From contig DECD01000041.1 of NCBI GenBank assembly GCA_002349055.1, positions 7,742 to 14,370 on the forward strand: DNA of 6,629 bases, in the 5' to 3' direction. Both the position numbers and the translations under genes were made by a program. The DNA comes from Bacteroidales bacterium UBA2939. Lineage in GTDB: Bacteria; Bacteroidota; Bacteroidia; Bacteroidales; P3. Shown piece by piece: positions 1-6,194 of this stretch (position 1 is the stretch's first letter; the number at the start of each line of letters is the position of its first letter). The notes beneath the pieces were generated by a model, which was not told the DNA's origin, made no database searches, and worked only from the letters and a program-made list of their open reading frames with translations.

Positions 1-113
1 GTGTCGGCGGGCACATGCTCGTCGACATCAAGATTGATAAATTCAACAGGGTAGCCCAGTTCGCCCAGGAGTTGTCGGCGACGAGGCGATTTGGAGGCGA
101 GAATCAGTTTCAT
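1..113 (-). CDS. maf: Maf family nucleoside triphosphate pyrophosphatase, N-terminal part only
   Basis: Only the first 37 codons lie in the window; the gene runs off the left edge. The visible protein begins MKLILASKSPRRRQLLGELG, which holds the signature Maf N-terminus: a short beta strand, then A-S-x-S-P-R-R followed by a helix. In the family this Ser/Arg loop binds the nucleotide phosphates. Maf proteins are cytosolic enzymes of about 190 residues that hydrolyse non-canonical or pyrimidine nucleoside triphosphates to monophosphates, and some were linked to septum formation. The start is fixed by an ATGA overlap with the stop codon of the upstream repeat protein (4 bases shared), so translation is probably coupled. 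Whether it belongs to the dTTP/UTP or the m7GTP subgroup cannot be told, because the deciding residues lie outside the window. Confidence 0.9.
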   Translation of the reverse strand, partial: MKLILASKSPRRRQLLGELGYPVEFINLDVDEHVPAD

Positions 114-1255
114 TTGACCTCTTTGCCGGCTTTGAACTTGGCCTTGTATACTTCGCGGCCGTGCTGGTACCACGTCCATCGGCCCTCTTTTTCGCCCTCG
201 ACAAACTGGCCTTTCTCCACAGGGGCGCCGTTCTCGTCATAGCGCTCGAACTTGCCTTCGAGGACGCCGTCCTTGAAGCTCTGGCGTATTTCCACCTTCC
301 CGTTGGGATAGTAGCGCACCTCCTCGCCCTCTTTCTCGCCGTCGTCGTAGTGGACTATGTAGCGGGTGGAGCCGTCGTCATAGAGACCTTTCCATTCTCC
401 GTCCATCTGACCATCCGAGAACTCGCCGGTGTAGTCCACCTTGCCGTCTTCATACCAAGCCGTCCAGGTGCCCTCTTCCTTGCCGTCCTCGTAGTTGCCT
501 TCGTGCAGCTTCGAGCCGCTCTCGTAGTAGGTGGTCCACAATCCTTCGCGTTTGCCGTCGCGGTAGTTGCCGGTGCGCCAGCGTTCGCCCGTCTCGTAGT
601 AGTAGGTCCATTGGCCAATCTCTTTGCCTTTGGCATAGACACCCTTGATGCCGAGGTTGCCGTTGCTGCGCCAGTAGAACTGCCATTCGCCGTCCTGCTG
701 GCCGTCGACGAGTTTGCCTTTCATGTCCACTTTGCCGTTGGGATAATACCACACGGCATCGCCCTGAAGCTCGTTGTTCTTGTATTGTCCACTGAAGCGG
801 AGGGTGCCGTTGGAATGCCATTGCGAGGTCTTGCCCTCGCGGCTGCCGTTCACGTAGGTCACTTCTTCCTCTTTCTGCCCGTTGTCGTGCCACGAGCGGT
901 AGAGGCCGTTCTTCTTGCCGTTTTCCACGGTGACCTCGCTCTTCAGGTCGCCGTTGCGGTGCCAGCTGCGCGAGGTACCGGTGCCGTAGCACTCTTCCGA
1001 CATGCGGCTGCCGTCCTCATAGTAGAAGGTCCACACGCCCGACCGTTCGCCGTTGACATAGCTCCCTTCCTGCGAGATGGTTCCGTTGGGATACCACCAA
1101 GTCCAGCTGCCGGTACGGCGGTTCTCGTCGTTCAGGGTTCCCTGCACCGAGAGTTGGTCGCTGTTGGAGTAGTGTTTCTGGTAGGTAGTTTGGGCGGTGA
1201 CGGCCAGGGGGAGGCCGGCAAGGGCGGCAATGGTGATGGCAAGTATCTTTTTCAT
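110..1255 (-). CDS. Secreted MORN-variant repeat protein (about 14 repeats)
   Basis: The protein has 381 residues. Residues 1 to about 21 form a signal peptide (Lys-Lys, hydrophobic core, AVTA before Gln), so it is exported to the periplasm or beyond. From about residue 49 to the C-terminus it is a continuous run of roughly 14 units of about 24 residues, each of the form G-x-W-x-x-Y-Y-x-D/N-G-x-x-x-x-x-G-x-Y-x-D/N-G-x-x-x, matching the MORN_2 repeat family. These fold as beta-hairpin ladders. Related proteins are often labelled 'YwqK family antitoxin', but nothing here supports a toxin-antitoxin role. No enzymatic domain is visible, so a binding or scaffold role is inference. One repeat interval, near residues 82-100, is about 4 residues shorter than the rest. 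The start lies 12 bases after the DUF4270 stop, and the stop overlaps maf, consistent with one operon. There is no strong Shine-Dalgarno sequence. Confidence 0.9.
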   Translation of the reverse strand: MKKILAITIAALAGLPLAVTAQTTYQKHYSNSDQLSVQGTLNDENRRTGSWTWWYPNGTISQEGSYVNGERSGVWTFYYEDGSRMSEECYGTGTSRSWHRNGDLKSEVTVENGKKNGLYRSWHDNGQKEEEVTYVNGSREGKTSQWHSNGTLRFSGQYKNNELQGDAVWYYPNGKVDMKGKLVDGQQDGEWQFYWRSNGNLGIKGVYAKGKEIGQWTYYYETGERWRTGNYRDGKREGLWTTYYESGSKLHEGNYEDGKEEGTWTAWYEDGKVDYTGEFSDGQMDGEWKGLYDDGSTRYIVHYDDGEKEGEEVRYYPNGKVEIRQSFKDGVLEGKFERYDENGAPVEKGQFVEGEKEGRWTWYQHGREVYKAKFKAGKEVK

Positions 1256-1267
1256 TTGGTGTGCTTG

Positions 1268-2524
1268 TTATTCTGAATAGACAAGGATTATTCTGGGACG
1301 GTTGGTGGTGCCGAGGCCGTTGAAGATGGCACGCTGTGCGGAATGGCGGCGCGAGTTGAGAACGAACAGGAAGCCTGGGTCGTTGCCCTGGCGGAGCAAT
1401 CCCTGCACGTGTTGTGTCGCGCGAATGCGGTAGTAGTTCCCGTCTTCATGGTAGCTGCCGTCGTAGCCGCTGAGGGTGTAGAGGTCTATCAGGTCGTTGA
1501 TATAGGCGTCGGTACTGTCGCCCTCACGGCCGAGGGTGATAATCTGGTCGGGCAGCAAGGTGGGGGTCTCGGGAGCCAGCGGGAGGATAATCTCGGCATG
1601 GTGGATGACGGCCCAGGGGTGAGCGGCATGGAAGGCTTGCAGGTCGCGGTCGAAGCTCATGCGTATCTGCTGGCCGCCCAGAGGTTCAAGGTAGAGGCGG
1701 AAAGAGCCCGTCACCTTGTTGCCGCTGGCGAAGACGGTGCCGCTGTAGTTGTGCTCGAAATGGGTGAAATGCGAGGTTCCGGCCCCCATCAGGAAGGTGT
1801 AGAATCCCGTGCTGGTGCTGCTGCCCTCGGTGTAGTGGTAGTAGGTGCGCAGGCAGGTGGTGGCCGACGAGAAGTCGATGCTCACCATGCCGGCGTCGCC
1901 CGCGTCGGTTATCCTGATGCGCAAGCCTTTGGTCTGCTCGATAAACTCCTCGGCGGTAGCCGTGCGGTGGATGACGGGGTAGAAACTCGGGTTGAGGCGG
2001 AGGCTGATGATGGTGTCGCCCATGCTCACTCTGACGTCGTCGTCGAAAAACACCGCGTTCTCGTCCACGGGCAGCGTGCTGCTGGCATAGTAGAGGGAGT
2101 CTTTCGCCAGCGCCTCGGCCAGCTGCTTCACCTCGAAGTGGAAGTTATACACTCCGCCGGTGTCGGGGAAGAGGGCGCTCTTGGTCAGCGAGAGCACCAC
2201 GGAGTCAATCACCAGCTCGTCTCCGAACGAGATGTTGGTGGAGTTGGCCGACAAGGCAATCTGGGTATAGAGCACCGAGCTCACCTTCCCAAACACATTG
2301 TCCGAGTAGTTGCCGATGATACCATACGAGTAGTTGCTCGTCAGCAGCGAGTCTTCAAATTCCGTCCATGCCTGGTCGGCATAGAGGGTGTCGGTTTGTC
2401 CGTTGTAGAGCAGGGTGGTGTCCTCCAGGCCGATGCCCAGGGCCGACTCTTCGTCCACGCACGAGGTAAAGGTTGCCGTCAGCGCGACGGCTGCAATGGT
2501 TAGTAATGTTTTGAGTTTTCTCAT
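1268..2524 (-). CDS. DUF4270 family lipoprotein
   Basis: This is a 418-residue protein of the Bacteroidota DUF4270 family, whose function is not established. The open frame extends upstream to 2650, but the start at 2524 is preferred. It gives a clean lipoprotein signal (MRKLKTLLTIAAVALTATFTSC, with the lipidated Cys at residue 22), and an AAGGGAG stretch sits just upstream of the ATG. After the Cys comes V-D-E-E-S. An acidic stretch straight after the Cys is the known Bacteroidota surface-export signal, so the protein is probably anchored on the outer face of the outer membrane. The mature part is rich in beta-type sequence with many Ser, Thr and aromatic residues. No catalytic motif is visible. 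It sits 147 bases after the glycogen-synthase-like gene and 12 bases before the MORN-repeat gene; linkage of DUF4270 with a GlgA-like gene is, from memory, common in Bacteroidales. Confidence 0.85.
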   Translation of the reverse strand: MRKLKTLLTIAAVALTATFTSCVDEESALGIGLEDTTLLYNGQTDTLYADQAWTEFEDSLLTSNYSYGIIGNYSDNVFGKVSSVLYTQIALSANSTNISFGDELVIDSVVLSLTKSALFPDTGGVYNFHFEVKQLAEALAKDSLYYASSTLPVDENAVFFDDDVRVSMGDTIISLRLNPSFYPVIHRTATAEEFIEQTKGLRIRITDAGDAGMVSIDFSSATTCLRTYYHYTEGSSTSTGFYTFLMGAGTSHFTHFEHNYSGTVFASGNKVTGSFRLYLEPLGGQQIRMSFDRDLQAFHAAHPWAVIHHAEIILPLAPETPTLLPDQIITLGREGDSTDAYINDLIDLYTLSGYDGSYHEDGNYYRIRATQHVQGLLRQGNDPGFLFVLNSRRHSAQRAIFNGLGTTNRPRIILVYSE

Positions 2525-2603
2525 TTCTCCCTTTTCAGTTTTCAATTTCTCGTTTCTCTCGCCTCGGCGAAATCCTGTAATTTTTTTTTCTTCATTTGTC
2601 TCT

Positions 2604-2657
2604 CTCGTCGTGGCGGGGCAAATCTTGGAAATCCGAAGGAATCCCGCCACAGGCGAG
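2604..2657 (-). repeat. Imperfect inverted repeat between the GlgA-like and DUF4270 genes
   Basis: GTGGCGGG at 2610-2617 pairs exactly with CCCGCCAC at 2643-2650, with a 25-base loop. After a wobble, a mismatch and a one-base bulge, CTCG (2604-2607) pairs with CGAG (2654-2657). On the minus strand this hairpin would start about 15 bases after the stop of the GlgA-like gene. It is followed by an A-run, not a T-run, so it is not a classic intrinsic terminator in that direction. It may stabilise the 3' end of the upstream message, attenuate DUF4270 expression, or be a dispersed repeat; the sequence does not decide. No good promoter was found between it and the DUF4270 start. Confidence 0.6.
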
Positions 2658-2671
2658 GGACTATTTAACGA

Positions 2672-3499
2672 TTAGCTTTCCATGCGGCTTGAGCCGACGA
2701 TGGAGTCGTAGAACTTGTTGATGCGGGCGAAGAATTCGTCGCGGTCTTCGATATAATCCAGCACGTTGCGCTTGTTCTCCTTGGCGAAAGCCACCAGTTC
2801 GGGGTCGGCGTTGGGCGACCCGATGACCACGCCCTGCGAGTAGGTGATGGCCGACTTCATCAAGCCCAGGTAGTCTGTCTGTCCGTAGAGGCGCAGGTCC
2901 TTGGCTGTGGCGCCGTCGGTCTTCATCTTGCGCTCCAGGTCGCCGCCGATGGGGCCGTCGAAGCGGTCGCCCGTCAGGGTGATGACCATCTTGGTGCCGC
3001 TGAAGAAGGAGTTCTCCTTGTTGATGCGGCGCAGATAGAACGGAATCATCGAGGCGAACCACCCCGTGAAATGGATGAGGTGGGGCTGCCACGCCAGCTT
3101 GCGCACGGCCTCCAGTGTCCCGCGTCCGAAGAAGAGCAGTCGCTCGTCGGTGTTGGGGTAGGGGTGGTTCTTCTCGTCGGTCAGGCTCTTGCTGTTGATG
3201 AAGTACTCCTCGTTGTCGATGAAGTACACCTGCATGCGTGCCGAGGGGATGGACCCCACCTTGATAATCAGCTGGTGGTCGCAATTGTTCACAATAAGGT
3301 TCATGCCCGACAGGCGAATTACCTCGTGAAGCTGGTGCTTCCGGTCGTTGACCTCGCAAAATTTAGGCATAAAGACGCGGATTTCGCGTCCGATTTCCTG
3401 TGTTTTGGCTGGCAAATAGCGCCCAAACAAACTTTGCTCATTCTCCGGTGAAAAAGGCGTAATCTCCTGATTTACAAATAAAATTCTCCCTTTTGCCAT
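2672..3499 (-). CDS. Glycogen/starch-synthase-like protein, GT5 N-terminal domain only
   Basis: The 275-residue protein matches the N-terminal Rossmann domain of GT5 glycogen synthases; similar short proteins are, from memory, widespread in Bacteroidales. The fold is recognisable from ILFVNQEITPFS at residues 6-17, GRYLPAKTQEIGREIRVFMP at 26-45, VYFIDNEEYF at 91-100 and the PHLIHFTGW segment at 139-147. Full enzymes have about 480 residues with a second nucleotide-sugar-binding domain, which is absent here. The ADP-glucose-binding K-x-G-G loop is not seen near the N-terminus, and the H-x-H-D-W motif reads H-F-T-G-W (143-147), losing the second His and the Asp. Transfer of glucose by this protein alone therefore looks unlikely; a regulatory or binding role is inference. 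It is the first gene of the left operon, with a well-formed promoter about 30 bases upstream. The start ATG is preceded by an AT-rich leader without a Shine-Dalgarno sequence. Confidence 0.85.
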   Translation of the reverse strand: MAKGRILFVNQEITPFSPENEQSLFGRYLPAKTQEIGREIRVFMPKFCEVNDRKHQLHEVIRLSGMNLIVNNCDHQLIIKVGSIPSARMQVYFIDNEEYFINSKSLTDEKNHPYPNTDERLLFFGRGTLEAVRKLAWQPHLIHFTGWFASMIPFYLRRINKENSFFSGTKMVITLTGDRFDGPIGGDLERKMKTDGATAKDLRLYGQTDYLGLMKSAITYSQGVVIGSPNADPELVAFAKENKRNVLDYIEDRDEFFARINKFYDSIVGSSRMES

Positions 3500-3525
3500 A
3501 CTATTTATATATTATTTACCAAATG

Positions 3526-3556
3526 CAAAGGTACGAAAAAAAATTGATGTAGCAAA
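3526..3556 (-). promoter_or_regulatory. Bacteroidota-type promoter of the GlgA-like operon
   Basis: On the minus strand, TTTG (3556-3553), a 19-base spacer and TACCTTTG (3533-3526) match the -33 and -7 elements (TTTG, TAnnTTTG) of the primary sigma factor in Bacteroides. Transcription would begin around 3519-3523, giving an AT-rich leader of about 20 to 25 bases before the ATG at 3499. Confidence 0.8.
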
Positions 3557-3560
3557 ATCA

Positions 3561-3593
3561 TTGTCGTTGTTTCAAAAAAAAGTTGTATTTTTG
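3561..3593 (+). promoter_or_regulatory. Promoter of recX, back to back with the divergent operon promoter
   Basis: TATTTTTG at 3586-3593 fits the Bacteroidota -7 element TAnnTTTG. The -33 element is less clear: TTG at 3561-3563 gives a 22-base spacer and TTG at 3567-3569 a 16-base spacer. The expected start of transcription, about 4 to 7 bases past the box, falls on or right beside the recX ATG at 3598. Confidence 0.6.
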
Positions 3594-3597
3594 CACC

Positions 3598-4083
3598 ATG
3601 AAATCGACACAATCCAATACCCTTCTCGACCGTGCACGGCGCTACTGTGCCGCGGCCGAACAATGCGAGGACGCCGTGCGCCAGAAGCTCGTCACCTGGG
3701 GAGCCTCGCCCACCGAATCCGATGCCATCGTGGCCACGCTCTACAGCGAGCAGTACCTCGACGACGAACGCTATGCCCGCGCCTACTGCGAGAGCAAAAT
3801 CCTCCACCAGCACTGGGGTCGCCAGAAGGTGCTCTATCAGCTGCGCCTCAAGCACCTGCCCCGCGCCGCCGTCGACAACGGCATGGCGGCGGTGAGCGAC
3901 GAGGCATACTTCCGTGTCCTCACCGAGGTGGCGCAGAAGAAGCTCCAGGAGCTGACAGCCTCGGCCGACGAGGCCGATCCCTCCGACCTCCCCTCGCTCC
4001 TCCGCCAGAAACTCACCGCCTTCCTCGTCTCTCGCGGATTCCTCATCTCCGAAATCAACCAAGTATTAACTAACGTTCTTTAA
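3598..4083 (+). CDS. recX: Regulatory protein RecX
   Basis: The 161-residue protein is of normal length for RecX and is all-helical in appearance, as expected for its three-helix repeats. Family features seen include YCAAAEQCEDAVRQKL at 16-31, LDDERYARAYCESKI at 54-68 (matching the conserved F/L-x-D-x-x-Y/F-A-x-x-Y/F segment) and WGRQKVLYQLRLK at 73-85 (the G-x-x-K/R-I-x-x-x-L-x-x-K/R segment). RecX binds RecA and modulates, usually inhibits, RecA filament growth and strand exchange in the cytosol. The frame is open back to a TTG at 3583, but ATG 3598 is chosen because the upstream codons overlap the promoter box. That leaves almost no leader, so the message may be leaderless. No recA lies in the window. 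The DUF3078 gene follows after 6 bases and is probably co-transcribed. Confidence 0.85.
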   Translation: MKSTQSNTLLDRARRYCAAAEQCEDAVRQKLVTWGASPTESDAIVATLYSEQYLDDERYARAYCESKILHQHWGRQKVLYQLRLKHLPRAAVDNGMAAVSDEAYFRVLTEVAQKKLQELTASADEADPSDLPSLLRQKLTAFLVSRGFLISEINQVLTNVL

Positions 4084-4089
4084 TTAGCC

Positions 4090-5208
4090 ATGAAAACTTC
4101 CTTTATTCATTCGGCCTCCAGCCGTCTGCGGCTGACAGCCCTCGCTCTAACCCTCCTTGCGTCTGCTTCCGCTTTCGCCCAAGAGGAAAAGCCCGCCGGA
4201 GCCTGGGCCACCTCGACAACGCCCGCCCTCAAGTTCAGCGAGTCGATGTTCCACAACTGGTCAAAAACCGGTACCTCGCAGCTCGACCTCAACCTTACCT
4301 TCTTCGGCAACTACAAGTACACCCACGTCCGCTATGTGTGGGACAATATCGTCGACCTCGGCTTCGGCCAAGCCTGGCAGGACCTCGACAACTCTGCCCA
4401 AGGCGGCCGTTTCGAGAGCGTGCGCAAGAGCCTCGACAAGATAGACCTCACCTCGGCCCTCTCGTGGAAAGCCTATAAGGACTGGGGCGCCAGCTTCACG
4501 GCCAACCTCAAGAGCCAGTTCGCCCCGGGTTACGAGTATGCCGGCGCCGGCGACAACGAGGGCAAGATGGTCTCCTCGTTCTTTGCCCCGGCCTACCTCA
4601 CCACGGCTCTCTCCTTCGAGTACAAGAAGCCCGACTGGTCGGTGGCCCTCTCTTTCCTCACCGGCAAGACCACCTTCGTCTTCAACAACGACCTCATCGA
4701 CAGCGGCTACACCTATGGCGTGGTGCAGGATAAGAACTTCAACCCCGCCGACCCCGACCGCAAACACACCCACGCCTACTTCGGTCTTGGTAGCTATGTC
4801 AAGGCCCAGTACCTGAAGAAGGACCTTCTCCCCAGCCTCGACCTCTACGCCCGCATCGAGCTCTTCTACGACTACAGGAAACCGAAACTGATGGCTTGGG
4901 ACGAAATCTCCCAGCTTGCCGACGGCACCCTCGCCACTCCCTCCGACTGCGAGTACAAGCTCGGCGACGACGAGACGTGGAGTGACCTGGCCTCCTACAA
5001 CTGGATTCAGCGCCGTGTTTTCGAGACCGATATGGACTTCGAGGTGAAACTCGACTACCGCTTCTCGTCGCATATCGCGGCCAACCTCGCCCTCAACCTC
5101 AAATGGGACACCGACTTCAGCGGCATGGGTCGCTGGGGACACCTCCAGGTCTACCAGATGGCGGGCCTTCAGGTCTTCTTCAGTTGGAAGACACCCGAGG
5201 CTAAATAA
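4090..5208 (+). CDS. DUF3078 domain outer-membrane-type protein
   Basis: The 372-residue protein begins with a signal peptide (basic stretch at 12-14, hydrophobic core 16-24, AFA cleavage site before Q31). The mature part fits the Bacteroidota DUF3078 family: LKFSESMFHNWSKTGTSQLD at 47-66, WDNIVDLGFG at 84-93, VRKSLDKIDLTSALSWKA at 111-128 and KSQFAPGYEY at 141-150. The alternating polar and aromatic pattern, regular strand-like segments and a C-terminus near FFSWK suggest an outer-membrane beta-barrel. The biochemical role of the family is unknown, and any transport or assembly role would be inference. The start ATG lies 6 bases after the recX stop and has no Shine-Dalgarno sequence, so it probably depends on the recX transcript. 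A strong terminator follows the stop codon. Confidence 0.85.
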   Translation: MKTSFIHSASSRLRLTALALTLLASASAFAQEEKPAGAWATSTTPALKFSESMFHNWSKTGTSQLDLNLTFFGNYKYTHVRYVWDNIVDLGFGQAWQDLDNSAQGGRFESVRKSLDKIDLTSALSWKAYKDWGASFTANLKSQFAPGYEYAGAGDNEGKMVSSFFAPAYLTTALSFEYKKPDWSVALSFLTGKTTFVFNNDLIDSGYTYGVVQDKNFNPADPDRKHTHAYFGLGSYVKAQYLKKDLLPSLDLYARIELFYDYRKPKLMAWDEISQLADGTLATPSDCEYKLGDDETWSDLASYNWIQRRVFETDMDFEVKLDYRFSSHIAANLALNLKWDTDFSGMGRWGHLQVYQMAGLQVFFSWKTPEAK

Positions 5209-5212
5209 ACAG

Positions 5213-5246
5213 ATAAGGCCGGCGAATGCCGGCCTTATTTTTATTT
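5213..5246 (+). terminator. Strong intrinsic terminator, likely bidirectional
   Basis: ATAAGGCCGGC (5213-5223) and GCCGGCCTTAT (5228-5238) form a perfect 11-base stem closed by a GAAT loop, followed on the plus strand by a T-rich tail (5238-5246). It ends the recX-DUF3078 unit. On the minus strand the hairpin comes directly after the stop codon of the SAM-hydrolase-like gene and is followed by CTGTTTATTT, so it probably ends that gene too. Confidence 0.9.
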
Positions 5247-6032
5247 GAATCTCAGCAATACCGAGTCGTTGGCTTTCAGTCCTATGAGCTGGGTGAAGGA
5301 ACTCTCCTTGACGGCCAGCTCGAGCATGCCCGTGGCCGACACCGTGAGGCGCAGCTTGTTCCTCGGGTCGCGCTGCGCATGCTGCTGGTAGTACGAGGCC
5401 ATCAACTCCGTCACCTCCAGCTCGCGCACCGTCATAATGAACGGGCGTCCCTGGCGCAGTTCTGTAAACTCTTTGTAGCTCATGCCCAGGTAGGCGTTGC
5501 CGTAGTTGTCTGTGTACAGGATGTATATGCGGTAGGCGTCGCCCTGTGCCATCCACCCCACGTAGGGTGGTCGGAGCAGTCCTTCGTGGCGAGGGCCGAT
5601 GTCGTTGAGCTTCGCGCCCGAAGCCAGCGCCGCCGCCACACGGGCAAACAGCGAGTAGGCCGCGAAGTTGTACACCCCGTGCTCCTGCACCGGGATGCGC
5701 ACCACCTCCTCGATGTCGTCGCCGAAGGCCATTGCCGGCAGGCCGTTGTCGCAGCAGATGTAGTACTGACCCTTGGCCTTCACCACCACGAAGGGATGTT
5801 CCTCCGTGTGGTTCGATGCCACGTCGATGATGTGTATCGTCCCTGGAGGGAAGCCCGTGCAGGCGTGCTTCACCACGAAGGTCGCCGCCTTCACGTTGAA
5901 CGGCTCCACGCCGTGTGTCACGTCCACCACCTGCACACCCTCTATCATGCTCATCAGCGCCCCTTTCGCCATTCCGGCGAAGAAGCCCTGGTTGCCCCAG
6001 TCGGTGGTCAGTGTCACTATCGGTGTCTTCAT
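5241..6032 (-). CDS. SAM hydrolase / chlorinase-fluorinase fold protein (DUF62)
   Basis: The 263-residue protein matches the S-adenosyl-L-methionine hydrolase/halogenase fold over its whole length. Segments seen are the N-terminal TLTTDWG with Asp11 (the ribose-binding Asp of the family), VVDVTHGVEPFNV at 35-47, FPPGTIHIID at 61-70, DNG at 95-97, TDNYGN at 174-179 (matching the D-x-F-G-N motif) and a C-terminal LELAV beta segment at 237-241. The best-known members split SAM into adenosine and methionine using an Asp-Arg-His triad. Asp70 fits the first position, but the usual V-D-P-G-V-G-x-x-x-R reads I-D-V-A-S-N-H-T-E-E-H, and the usual F-H-G-R-D region reads N-F-A-A-Y (122-126), so Arg and His are not apparent. 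The activity is therefore uncertain. The start ATG at 6032 is fixed by the family N-terminus. No clear promoter was seen upstream. Confidence 0.85.
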   Translation of the reverse strand: MKTPIVTLTTDWGNQGFFAGMAKGALMSMIEGVQVVDVTHGVEPFNVKAATFVVKHACTGFPPGTIHIIDVASNHTEEHPFVVVKAKGQYYICCDNGLPAMAFGDDIEEVVRIPVQEHGVYNFAAYSLFARVAAALASGAKLNDIGPRHEGLLRPPYVGWMAQGDAYRIYILYTDNYGNAYLGMSYKEFTELRQGRPFIMTVRELEVTELMASYYQQHAQRDPRNKLRLTVSATGMLELAVKESSFTQLIGLKANDSVLLRFK

Positions 6033-6110
6033 AATTTATCTTGTATAACGCAGAACCCTCGATACTATTGTCCTGCCCCGAAAAAACTTTTTCGGCCCTG
6101 AAAACAAAAA
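6033..6110 (-). other. Leader region of the SAM-hydrolase-like gene with a short inverted repeat
   Basis: This non-coding stretch lies between the antitoxin terminator and the ATG at 6032. It contains CCGAAAAA (6078-6085) and TTTTTCGG (6088-6095), an 8-base inverted repeat with a 2-base spacer. The spacer is too short for a full hairpin but suits a dimeric protein-binding site or a second weak terminator. No TAnnTTTG element with a matching upstream TTTG was found, so the promoter of the downstream gene is not identified. Confidence 0.45.
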
Positions 6111-6132
6111 TCCCCCGACGGGTGTCGAGGGA
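6101..6132 (-). terminator. Intrinsic terminator of the antitoxin-like gene
   Basis: On the minus strand, TCCCTCGAC (6132-6124), loop ACCC, and GTCGGGGGA (6119-6111) form a 9-base stem with one mismatch. It is followed directly by TTTTTGTTTT (6110-6101), giving a typical U-tract. It lies about 60 bases after the antitoxin stop codon and separates that gene from the SAM-hydrolase-like gene. Confidence 0.75.
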
Positions 6133-6194
6133 AGAATTTCTAGTCGCAGAACATCTGACGGAGAACGTCTTGCAGGGCAAATCCTCGAATTTCC

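Noticed and set aside
110..1255. The MORN-repeat protein as an antitoxin
   Set aside because: The 'YwqK antitoxin' name is a common database label. The protein here is secreted, long and repeat-built, and no toxin lies beside it.
161..1276. A 371-codon open frame on the plus strand
   Set aside because: It is antisense to the MORN-repeat gene. Its repetitive Val/Ala-rich sequence mirrors the DNA repeats, while the minus frame has a signal peptide and a known repeat fold.
1343..2503. A 386-codon open frame on the plus strand
   Set aside because: It is antisense to DUF4270, which has a lipoprotein signal and family features. The plus frame has no recognisable domain or start site.
2525..2650. 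An N-terminal extension of the DUF4270 gene to 2650
   Set aside because: It would bury the lipoprotein signal 42 residues inside the protein and cross the inverted repeat. The internal ATG has an upstream purine-rich site and gives a proper signal peptide.
3505..4062. A 185-codon open frame on the minus strand
   Set aside because: It is antisense to recX, which is supported by family motifs and a promoter. The frame has no family likeness.
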